A stretch of DNA of 64,000 nucleotides from Moraxella atlantae NBRC 14588 (GTDB lineage: Bacteria > Pseudomonadota > Gammaproteobacteria > Pseudomonadales > Moraxellaceae). Below are positions 39,226-46,115 of this stretch, piece after piece. A program made the position numbers and the translations under genes. The number at the start of each line of letters is the position of its first letter. Position 1 is the first letter of the stretch. The stretch is from positions 1-64,000 of the forward strand of contig NZ_BCUL01000007.1 in assembly GCF_001591265.1 (NCBI RefSeq), written 5' to 3'. The notes beneath the pieces are model-generated. The model ran no database searches. It saw nothing but the letters and a program-made list of their open reading frames with translations, and was not told where the DNA came from.

Positions 39226-40359
39226 TTATAACTGTCCGCGAATGATCGCAAGCATACGGCGCAACGGCTCGGCTGCACCCCACAATAGCTGATCACCCAC
39301 CGTAAATGCCGCCAAATACTCCTCACCAAGCTGCATTTTGCGCAAGCGACCCAATGCCACAGTCAGCGTGCCTGTCACCGCAACAGGTGTTAGTCTCTGC
39401 ATAGAGGCGGCTTTGGTGTTCTCAACCACATCTAGCCACGGGTTTTGGCTGTCTTTGAGTGCTTGTTCGATATGGTCTAAACTGACATCGCGTTTGAGCT
39501 TGATCGTCAAGCCTTGTGAGTGGCAGCGCATCGCACCAATGCGCACGCACACGCCGTCAATCGGCACGACCGTACCACCTTGTCGCCCCAAAATCTTGTT
39601 GGTCTCGACCATGCCTTTCCATTCTTCGCGCGATTGCCCGTTATCAAGTTGGCTGTCGATGTACGGAATTAAGCTCCCTGCTAAGGGTGCGCCAAAATGG
39701 GTCACATCGTAATCTGCGCTGCGTTGCAACGTAGCGATTTGGCGGTCAATGTCCAAAATCGCCGCCGCAGGATCATTGAGCTTATCCGCCACGCCTTGGT
39801 GCAAAAAGCCCATACCGCGAATCAACTCACGCATGTGGTTAGCACCGCCACCGCTCGCCGCTTGGTAAGTCATGGCAGACACCCATTCTACCCAATCTTG
39901 ACGGAACAACTCACCAATCGCCATCAACATCAACGACACAGTACAGTTACCGCCAATAAAGTCTTTTTGTCCTGCTGACAATGCAGCGTCAATCACACCA
40001 CGATTGACAGGGTCAAGCACAATCACGCTATTGTCCTGCATACGTAAAGTGCTTGCTGCATCAATCCAATAACCTGTCCAACCGCGCGCGCGCAGCGGTT
40101 CATGTACCGCCTTGGTATAATCACCGCCTTGACACGTGACGATGACATCACAGTCCGCCAGTGCTACCAAGTCATGCGCGTCTTGCAATTTACCTGCATG
40201 GCTGATCACACCAAAATTAGGCGCGTCACCGCCTGCGTTACTGGTTGAAAAAAACACGGGCGTGATGCCGTCAAAATCGCCTTCTTCAACCATACGCTGC
40301 ATCAGCACCGAGCCGACCATACCGCGCCAGCCGACAAACCCAACCCGTAATTGCGCCAT
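39226..40359 (-). CDS. asd: Aspartate-semialdehyde dehydrogenase
   Basis: NADPH-dependent enzyme converting aspartyl phosphate to the semialdehyde for Lys/DAP, Thr and Met synthesis. The 377-residue form begins [23 protein letters not shown] after AAAGGGGG at the ribosome binding site, so the start is 40359 rather than further upstream. The catalytic Cys lies in [12 protein letters not shown] and the active-site His in [16 protein letters not shown]. Length and motifs match the gammaproteobacterial type. Confidence 0.97.
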   Translation of the reverse strand: MAQLRVGFVGWRGMVGSVLMQRMVEEGDFDGITPVFFSTSNAGGDAPNFGVISHAGKLQDAHDLVALADCDVIVTCQGGDYTKAVHEPLRARGWTGYWIDAASTLRMQDNSVIVLDPVNRGVIDAALSAGQKDFIGGNCTVSLMLMAIGELFRQDWVEWVSAMTYQAASGGGANHMRELIRGMGFLHQGVADKLNDPAAAILDIDRQIATLQRSADYDVTHFGAPLAGSLIPYIDSQLDNGQSREEWKGMVETNKILGRQGGTVVPIDGVCVRIGAMRCHSQGLTIKLKRDVSLDHIEQALKDSQNPWLDVVENTKAASMQRLTPVAVTGTLTVALGRLRKMQLGEEYLAAFTVGDQLLWGAAEPLRRMLAIIRGQL

Positions 40360-40596
40360 TGTGTCCCCCTTTAAGCTATCCAACCGATACACGCTCCGAC
40401 GCTAAATTGCCGTACAATTTAGTTAGCCATGCGGCGTATCTGATCCAAACAACATGGCAAAAATTTACATGACCTGCTACCATGCCTGTTTTTGGGCAAT
40501 TTTGCAAGCAAAATTTTAGCCAGTTTTGCGCAAAATTTTGCCTAAAATACAACACGACAGTTTGTGCTGACGTTTTAGCCGACAAAATCGGGCAAA

Positions 40597-40614
40597 TGTA
40601 AGCCAAAACCTACA
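40597..40614 (+). promoter_or_regulatory. GacA upstream activating box
   Basis: TGTAAG-CCAAAA-CCTACA matches the GacA consensus TGTAAG-N6-CTTACA at 11 of 12 fixed positions. Its centre is about 65 bp upstream of the predicted start of the small RNA, similar to rsmY/rsmZ promoters. Confidence 0.65.
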
Positions 40615-40635
40615 ACAAGTTCGGCTTTTGGCGAA

Positions 40636-40664
40636 TAGTCAGACATTGCGCTGTGGCGTATACT
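40636..40664 (+). promoter_or_regulatory. Promoter of the Rsm-like small RNA
   Basis: A good -10 (TATACT, 40659-40664) with a poor -35 (TAGTCA, 40636-40641, 17-bp spacer) fits an activator-dependent promoter. The start would be near 40671. Confidence 0.5.
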
Positions 40665-40670
40665 GAGCGC

Positions 40671-40810
40671 ACAACACAGGGAAAAACGCTCGATTCAGGA
40701 TGAAACGCAGCGGTGTTGATTCGGTAGGGACGCCGAAGCTAGGATAGCGATAACTACAACCCATATGCCCGATCGCCCAAACTTGCTGCCCACAAGTTTG
40801 GGCTTTTTTT
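40671..40810 (+). ncRNA. Candidate Rsm/CsrB-type regulatory small RNA
   Basis: About 140 nt with four GGA motifs (40680, 40698, 40728, 40742). Three lie in hairpin loops: TTCA-GGA-TGAA, TTCGGT-AGGGAC-GCCGAA and GCTA-GGA-TAGC. It ends in an 11-bp intrinsic terminator, has a GacA box upstream and encodes no protein on this strand. In Pseudomonas and E. coli such RNAs titrate RsmA/CsrA, and GacA activates their transcription. A GacA-like regulator is partly present at the right edge of this window. The family assignment rests on these features, not on sequence similarity. Confidence 0.7.
40775..40810 (+). terminator. Terminator of the Rsm-like RNA
   Basis: GCCCAAACTTG pairs perfectly with CAAGTTTGGGC across a 7-nt loop, followed by seven T. 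The adjacent tnpB element's TTTAT flank uses the last T residues. Confidence 0.92.
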
Positions 40811-40812
40811 AT

Positions 40813-42033
40813 CATCCGTTGCCGTAAACCTGCGACTTTAGGCGGTGGTTTTATGGCAACTCCGAAACCATGCTTACACACAGAAATTTGTTAAATATGT
40901 TAAACTAACCCCATGAAAACCCTCAAGCTACGCATAAAAGACAAACACACAGACCAACTAAACCGCCTAAGCGGTTTGGTCAATTTTGTGTGGAACTATG
41001 TTAATGACTTGAGTTTTAAATACCGACAACGTACTGGTAAATTCTTTAGTGCCTATGACCTAAACGAATACACCAAAGGTAGCGGTGAACTGCTAGGCTT
41101 GCATTCTCAAACCATACAAGCCATTAATGAAACTCACGCCAAATCGCGACGCCAATTCAAAAAGGCTAAACTTAACTGGCGAACCAACAACCCAAAGGCA
41201 AAGCGTAAAAGCTTAGGTTGGATTCCATTTAAGCAATCCGCAATCAAATTACTGACTACTCATCAGACGGGTAAAAAAGGCTTAAAATCAACCCTACAGC
41301 TTAGTTTAGCCAAAGGGCAAAAGCTTATCATCGACCTATGGGACAGCTACAATCTTAGCCTATATCAAATAAACACCCTTGAGGTCGTCCAAGACAGCCG
41401 TAACCGTTGGTATGCGTGTATCACCGTTAAAGAATACCCAACAGAACCCTGTGGTACAGGTAGTATCGGCATAGACTTAGGCTTAAAAGATAGTGCCACC
41501 GCCTCAAACGGCGATAAACTACAAATCAAACAAACACAGGCATGGGCTAAAAAATTGGGTATCGCCCAACGAGCCAAAAACAAACAACGTGTCAAAGCGA
41601 TTCATGCCAAAATCAAAAACACACGCCAAGACCTCATACACAAATTCACCACAGGGCTAGTTAAAAACAATGCCTTAATCGTGGTCGGCGATGTTAAAAC
41701 CAGTCAATTTAACAGCAAAAAAGGCAAACTAGCCAAAAGCGTATATGACGCAGGTTGGTTTGAACTCAAACGGCAACTGACCTACAAATGCAAGCATGCA
41801 GGTTGCCGTTTTGAAATCGTAAATGAGAAATACACTACCCAAACTTGTTCGTGCTGTGGCGATATGTCCAGTAGTCCAAAAGGTAGAGCAGGTTTGCGAA
41901 TAAGAGAATGGACTTGTGCTAAGTGTGGCACGTGGCATGATAGAGATATCAATGCCAGTAAGAACATTCTTGCGGTCGGGCTTGACCGTCTTGTAGAAGG
42001 AATCCCCTCACTTTAGGGAGGGGAGGAAGTCAA
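40813..42033 (+). mobile_element. IS200/IS605-family (IS1341-type) element, intact tnpB copy
   Basis: Flanked on the left by TTTAT (40808-40812) and on the right ending GGAGGAAGTCAA. The left end carries the palindrome GTTGCC...GGCAAC; the right end carries CCCCTC/GAGGGG. It encodes a full-length TnpB and no TnpA, so mobility would need a TnpA from elsewhere. It is almost identical to the copy at 80-1273 except for that copy's lesions. Confidence 0.9.
40913..42016 (+). CDS. tnpB: TnpB, RNA-guided nuclease of IS605-type element
   Basis: A 367-residue TnpB with an N-terminal helical/OrfB domain, RuvC-I in GSIGIDLGLKDS (Asp188), a CxxC-type zinc ribbon (TCSCCGD...CAKCG, about 309-340) and RuvC-III in HDRDINASKNIL (Asp345). 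At the usual RuvC-II position the motif reads IVVGDVK: glycine 259 replaces the common glutamate. Glu305 in IVNEKYT, 46 residues on, may serve instead. The 3' end of the gene overlaps the element's right end, where the guide RNA scaffold is expected. Other members with this arrangement are annotated as transposases. Confidence 0.92.
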   Translation: MKTLKLRIKDKHTDQLNRLSGLVNFVWNYVNDLSFKYRQRTGKFFSAYDLNEYTKGSGELLGLHSQTIQAINETHAKSRRQFKKAKLNWRTNNPKAKRKSLGWIPFKQSAIKLLTTHQTGKKGLKSTLQLSLAKGQKLIIDLWDSYNLSLYQINTLEVVQDSRNRWYACITVKEYPTEPCGTGSIGIDLGLKDSATASNGDKLQIKQTQAWAKKLGIAQRAKNKQRVKAIHAKIKNTRQDLIHKFTTGLVKNNALIVVGDVKTSQFNSKKGKLAKSVYDAGWFELKRQLTYKCKHAGCRFEIVNEKYTTQTCSCCGDMSSSPKGRAGLRIREWTCAKCGTWHDRDINASKNILAVGLDRLVEGIPSL

Positions 42034-42053
42034 TTTTAAACCAATGCTTAACC
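41900..42053 (+). ncRNA. Predicted omega-RNA of the intact TnpB
   Basis: By analogy with characterised TnpB loci, an RNA covering the end of tnpB and the right end, with hairpins CGGTC/GACCG and CCCCTC/GAGGGG, would extend about 20 nt into the flank as a guide (from 42034, TTTTAAACC...). The 5' boundary is arbitrary. Confidence 0.4.
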
Positions 42054-42142
42054 TGTTAAAATACAGCAAAGACGGCCAACAACGAATGGCTTTATCAATA
42101 CTTTAATCATCAATCACAGGTATATAATATAGTAGGTACGCC

Positions 42143-42868
42143 ATGACTGCCGCCACCCATGTCGCTTTTAATCATCCAAAAAATCATAGCCCGTATTTGA
42201 TCGCACCGTCGATTTTGTCGGCGGATTTTGCCCGCCTTGGGCAAGAGGTCGAAGCTGTGCTGGCGGCAGGCGCAGATGTGATACATTTTGATGTTATGGA
42301 TAACCATTATGTGCCAAATCTAACGTTTGGTAGCATGATTTGTCAGGCGTTGCGTGATTATGGTATCAGTGCGCCAATCGATGTGCATTTGATGGTTAGC
42401 CCCGTGGATGGCATGATTGAGCAGTTTTTGGCGGCAGGTGCAAGCGTGATCACGTTTCATCCCGAAGCCAGTCAGCATATTGACCGTTCGTTGCAGTTGA
42501 TCAAAGACGGCGGTGCGCAGTGTGGATTGGTGTTTAATCCTGCTACATCACTGCATTATTTGGACTATACATTGGATAAAATTGACCAAATTTTGCTTAT
42601 GAGTGTCAATCCAGGCTTTGGCGGGCAAGCGTTTATTGACAGTACATTGGATAAAATCCGTGCCGTGCGTGAGCGTATCGACGCATCGGGGCGTACCATT
42701 CGGCTTGAAGTCGATGGCGGTATCAAGGCAACAAATATCCGTGCGGTGGCTGAAGCAGGTGCGGATATGTTTGTTGCAGGCTCGGCAATTTTTGGGCAAG
42801 CAGATTACCAAGCGGCGATCGCTGCCATGCGCGCTGAATTGACGTTGGTGCACGCCAAACAGGTCTAA
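42143..42868 (+). CDS. rpe: Ribulose-phosphate 3-epimerase
   Basis: Pentose-phosphate enzyme interconverting ribulose-5-P and xylulose-5-P. The TIM-barrel protein of 241 residues has [14 protein letters not shown], the metal-binding [23 protein letters not shown]-type strand (IDVHLMVSP), [13 protein letters not shown] and the phosphate site EVDGGIK / FVAGSAIFG. It has about 15 extra N-terminal residues. A phosphoglycolate phosphatase gene, often adjacent, is absent. Confidence 0.96.
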   Translation: MTAATHVAFNHPKNHSPYLIAPSILSADFARLGQEVEAVLAAGADVIHFDVMDNHYVPNLTFGSMICQALRDYGISAPIDVHLMVSPVDGMIEQFLAAGASVITFHPEASQHIDRSLQLIKDGGAQCGLVFNPATSLHYLDYTLDKIDQILLMSVNPGFGGQAFIDSTLDKIRAVRERIDASGRTIRLEVDGGIKATNIRAVAEAGADMFVAGSAIFGQADYQAAIAAMRAELTLVHAKQV

Positions 42869-42915
42869 CGCTAAAATTCATTTTATGATTGACGTAAATT
42901 TGTGGTGATCTACCT

Positions 42916-43254
42916 ATGCCTTCACAATCGCCTGCCGATACTGACTTAAGCAACACCAAGCCATCTTTAGTGCCGATTGGCGTAACGTATGGCTTAGCCG
43001 CGTTTGCCGTGGTGTTGGCACTGGCAGGTTATGGCTTTCGTTTGGCATTGGGCGAAACATTTGACGCCCTGTGGCGTCCCATGCTGTTGACGTTACTCGA
43101 ATTTTGTGTGCTGTTACCTGCTGGCTTTATGGTAGGCGCGTGGGTGATGAACCGCATTAGCGGACGTGCACCAATCCAAATGCGCAATGCAGCAACGCTT
43201 GGGCTGCTATTTAGCTGTGTTGCTATGCTGTGGCTGATGTCAGTGTATTCTTAA
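42916..43254 (+). CDS. Small membrane protein of unknown function
   Basis: A 112-residue protein with three predicted membrane helices (about 21-43, 56-80 and 91-110) and a polar Ser/Pro/Asp-rich N-terminus. It lies 47 bp after rpe and 18 bp before another small membrane protein, so the two may be co-expressed and perhaps act together. No family is recognised. Confidence 0.7.
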   Translation: MPSQSPADTDLSNTKPSLVPIGVTYGLAAFAVVLALAGYGFRLALGETFDALWRPMLLTLLEFCVLLPAGFMVGAWVMNRISGRAPIQMRNAATLGLLFSCVAMLWLMSVYS

Positions 43255-43272
43255 AATTTTAAAGTCATCAAT

Positions 43273-43581
43273 ATGTCAAAACCTGCCTTTACGCACTACT
43301 CGATTTATCCTGTTAATTTGCCTAAAGCATTGATCAATTTGTTAATCGGTGCTTGTGTGTTATTGGGCTTGTCACAACTGCGGCATGGCAATAACTTGCA
43401 GGGCTGGGTTGATGTGCTGGATTATTGGGCGTTTATGCTGCTATGGATTCCGACAGGGGTGACGGTGGTTGCCTTGCCCTTTAAATTGCGTGATCCAACA
43501 TTTGAGCTTAAATTGGCGTATTATCTGGGTATGTTTGTGGCGTTTTTGTTTGTGCTCAATCGTTTGCGCTATTGGCGTTAA
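43273..43581 (+). CDS. Small membrane protein of unknown function
   Basis: A 102-residue protein with three membrane segments (about 13-35, 48-68 and 75-97). The ending FLFVLNRLRYWR gives a basic C-terminus inside. It follows the preceding membrane protein by 18 bp. Function is unknown. Confidence 0.7.
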   Translation: MSKPAFTHYSIYPVNLPKALINLLIGACVLLGLSQLRHGNNLQGWVDVLDYWAFMLLWIPTGVTVVALPFKLRDPTFELKLAYYLGMFVAFLFVLNRLRYWR

Positions 43582-43691
43582 TATTTTGCCATGTTTTGCC
43601 AAATTTACCGACGAACGCGCAAAAAATTTGACTCAAGCATGTTTACAAAAGCCTAGCATTTCTATTACTCTATAGCAAAACTGTGGTTTAT

Positions 43692-44028
43692 CCTCCGTTG
43701 CCCTAAAATCACCGATTTTGGGCGGTGGCTATAAGGCAATGGTTAAATGCGATAAGTTTTGCTACACGCATCTCATTGTATTTAATGTCTTACCGTCCAC
43801 AGTTAAGTTAAGACTAAATTGCGAGTACGCAGTAACTTAACTGGTAAGACGTTTTCAAACACACGCTTAAGTTAATTTGTGTCTACGACAATCCTAACGG
43901 TAAGATTAGCTTAAAATAAGAACCTAAGATGTACGGTGTGTTGTACGGGCGGTTGCCACTATCTTAGGTTTGCGGTCGGGCTTGACCGTCTTGTAGAAGG
44001 AATCCCCTCACTTTGGGGAGGAAGTCAA
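43692..44028 (+). mobile_element. tnpB-less IS605-type element carrying a structured segment (copy B)
   Basis: Second member of the non-autonomous group, preceded by TTTAT and ending GGAGGAAGTCAA. Its left-end palindrome differs in sequence from the others (CCTAAAATC-acc-GATTTTGGG) but keeps the fold. The interior is highly similar to the element at 12535-12875. The right-end hairpin is shortened to CCCC/GGGG. It sits between a small membrane-protein gene and pal. Confidence 0.85.
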
Positions 44029-44048
44029 TATTTGACTACTTAGTATGA
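43750..44048 (+). ncRNA. Candidate structured RNA / omega-RNA with guide (copy B)
   Basis: Carries the same hairpin series as copy A. Differences mostly keep pairing: TTAAGTTAAT with ATTAGCTTAA uses a G-U pair, and GTACG with TGTAC also turns a G-C into G-U. One mismatch weakens AATCCTA/TAAGATT. The predicted guide starts TATTTGACTAC after 44028. Transcription is not shown. Confidence 0.4.
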
Positions 44049-44112
44049 ACAGTGCTAGCTTAGCAAGCCATATTTTGTGATTTTAAGTGCCCTGATATTC
44101 AAGGAAATCGCC

Positions 44113-44649
44113 ATGCAATTTTTACCTACCTCTGCTTTGCGTTTGTCTGCCATTGCTTGCGTCAGCCTTACTGCGGCTTTGACAGGCTGTTCTGCCAAAA
44201 AACCGACTTCAGAAGTCGTTGTTGCGCCAATGGGTGTGACAGGTACAAATGGCAGCGCGTATTATGACGGCGGCGCGTTGGTCAATAACAGCGCAGCAGT
44301 GGTCAATGCTGCAAATGCCAGTAGCATGGGCGATGTGGTGTATTTTGGCTTTGATAGCAGCGATATCGACGCACAAGGTCAAGCGGTGTTGTCGCAACAA
44401 GCGCAATTTTTGCAAGCCAACCCAAACGCGCGTGTCGTGATTGCAGGTCATACCGATGAGCGTGGTAGCCGTGAGTACAACATGGCATTGGGTGAGCGTC
44501 GTGCTCGCGCTGCCCAAAACTATCTGACCAGCCAAGGCATTGCTGCTGACCGTACCGAAGCTGTCAGCTATGGTGAGGAACAACCTGCCGACCCAGGACA
44601 CGACGAAGCGGCATGGGCAAAAAATCGTCGCGCGGTCTTATCTTACTAA
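44113..44649 (+). CDS. pal: Peptidoglycan-associated lipoprotein Pal / OmpA-family lipoprotein
   Basis: Outer-membrane lipoprotein of 178 residues anchoring the envelope to peptidoglycan. The signal peptide ends in ALTGC (lipidated Cys about residue 26). The OmpA-like domain has VYFGFDSSDID, HTDERGSREYNMALGERRARAAQNYL and AWAKNRRAVL, closely matching Pal. The start at 44113 is chosen for the signal peptide and AAGGAAA upstream. No tolQRAB or ybgF flanks it. A mobile element ends 84 bp upstream. Confidence 0.9.
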   Translation: MQFLPTSALRLSAIACVSLTAALTGCSAKKPTSEVVVAPMGVTGTNGSAYYDGGALVNNSAAVVNAANASSMGDVVYFGFDSSDIDAQGQAVLSQQAQFLQANPNARVVIAGHTDERGSREYNMALGERRARAAQNYLTSQGIAADRTEAVSYGEEQPADPGHDEAAWAKNRRAVLSY

Positions 44650-44700
44650 ACTTTTAGCAAATTAACTGGTAACCAAAACTGACTGGATAAGGCAAGGTTT

Positions 44701-45429
44701 GTGCATTGGTGGGCGTTTGAGATCGACCCTGTGTCAAATATCAGCCCTGTGGCTCAAACGGCAGCTGATGCCCAAAATTGCCATGCCTATCTAGCAATTG
44801 ATATCTTAGCCAGCTACCCAATGCAGGCAGAAAAAACCGCAGGTTCTGCTGCCTGTCGCACGTTGCTGGCAAAACTACAAGCCAAAATTGGGCTACAGGG
44901 CAAGTTATCCGATGATAGCTTGCCCTATCGTTTGGTACACACCAAGCAAAGTGACATAACGCCAGACTATTTTGTCAGCTTTAGCCATAGCCGTAAGCAG
45001 ATCGCTGTGCTAATCGCCCCATTTGCCAAGTTAGCCGTTGATATCGAAGATCAGCCTGTCTCAACAGCGGTTGCGCGGCGGTTTTTTCATGCCGCTGAAA
45101 ATAGTTGGCTTGCTACTCTTGCCAAGGCGCAACAAGCACCAGCGCGTCAGCTGTTGTGGTGTTTAAAGGAATGTCTGCTCAAACAACGCCAAGCCTGTGA
45201 CAGTCGTTTGTTTGATGCTGTTGGAAAAAATGTGTTAAGTGACATCACGCCCAAGCATCTTGGTGTCTTACTGGCACATACAGCAGGGCAAGGTGTTAAT
45301 TGCTTGTATCAAACCACGCCCAGCACACGATTTATCGCTTATTTGCCAACGTGTCAATGCGCTGTCATCATTTGTCGTGATTCGTGCAACAATTTTGCTA
45401 AAAAAACACAAAATTTCTTTGTTTTGTAA
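44701..45429 (+). CDS. 4'-phosphopantetheinyl transferase superfamily protein
   Basis: Transfers phosphopantetheine from CoA to carrier proteins. The Sfp/EntD-type signature is visible: FVSFSHSRKQIAVLIAP, LAVDIEDQ (Mg-binding Asp/Glu) and WCLKECLLKQ (the WxxKEA-like helix). At 242 residues it suits the Sfp group rather than AcpS. It starts with GTG after AAGG, 51 bp behind pal. No NRPS or PKS genes are nearby, so the client is unknown. The domain is more divergent than usual at the C-terminus. Confidence 0.82.
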   Translation: MHWWAFEIDPVSNISPVAQTAADAQNCHAYLAIDILASYPMQAEKTAGSAACRTLLAKLQAKIGLQGKLSDDSLPYRLVHTKQSDITPDYFVSFSHSRKQIAVLIAPFAKLAVDIEDQPVSTAVARRFFHAAENSWLATLAKAQQAPARQLLWCLKECLLKQRQACDSRLFDAVGKNVLSDITPKHLGVLLAHTAGQGVNCLYQTTPSTRFIAYLPTCQCAVIICRDSCNNFAKKTQNFFVL

Positions 45430-45446
45430 AAAACCCATGCTATTAT
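45418..45446 (+). promoter_or_regulatory. Promoter of the cold-shock gene
   Basis: TTTGTT (45418-45423) and TATTAT (45441-45446) are separated by exactly 17 bp. The predicted start near 45453 gives a leader of about 215 nt, a length typical of cspA-type thermosensor leaders. Confidence 0.6.
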
Positions 45447-45668
45447 GCTTGCAGACTACAATGCAACGCCAACGTTGTGTATCTTGTGTGGTACTGTTGA
45501 GATCGCGCGCGCGAACATTGTAGAAGAGTAGATTTAGATATTGCTGACTGGCAAATTTACCTGATTTAGCCCATGCAAAACTACCAATCGCAGCAGAGCT
45601 ATTTTTAAGACAATATGCCTTTAACAAAGGTTAGCAAATCTAATTAGCAGTAATTTGAGGAAATTATT

Positions 45669-45881
45669 ATGTCAGTTCGTGAACAAGGCGTGGTAAAGTG
45701 GTTTAACGACTCGAAAGGCTTTGGTTTTATCCAACGTAGCAGCGGTGAGGACATTTTTGTTCATTTCCGCGCAATCCAAGGTGATGGCTACCGTTCATTG
45801 CAAGATGGTCAAAAAGTAGAATTCACCGTGGTGGAAGGCCAAAAAGGCCTACAAGCCGAAGAAGTCACCAAAATTGACTAA
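45669..45881 (+). CDS. Cold-shock domain protein
   Basis: A 70-residue CspA-family RNA chaperone. RNP1 is KGFGFIQ and RNP2 is DIFVHFRAI, preceded by [11 protein letters not shown]. Good ribosome binding site TGAGGAAA. It has a long untranslated leader and stands alone. It probably prevents RNA structure at low temperature or in stationary phase, depending on which paralogue it is. Directly downstream is rhlB, another RNA-handling gene. Confidence 0.95.
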   Translation: MSVREQGVVKWFNDSKGFGFIQRSSGEDIFVHFRAIQGDGYRSLQDGQKVEFTVVEGQKGLQAEEVTKID

Positions 45882-46115
45882 ATAGATTGAAATTTACTAC
45901 TAACAGTAAATTCATGATATAAAATATAAGTATAACAATAGGGTAGTGTCAAGTGACAATGCCCTTGTCCATGCGTTTGTAATCATTAGTAGAACGCGAT
46001 TGGACGATTTTAGTCCGCCTAGTAATAAATTTAAAAATCATAGCGCGAAGGTTGGCGGTATACAAAACGCCCAGCTAATCAAGCCTACTTTGATTTGTTG
46101 TCAATTAAGGTCATT

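Noticed and set aside
40913-42016. Reading the TnpB as a nuclease-dead repressor (TldR) because the RuvC-II Glu is missing
   Set aside because: The other catalytic Asp residues are intact, an alternative Glu is well placed, and the gene is still within a complete element, not beside a regulated host gene such as fliC or oppF.
45447-45668. 6S or other housekeeping RNA in the gap before the cold-shock gene
   Set aside because: No long 6S-like closed stem or terminator precedes the gene; a leader explains the gap.
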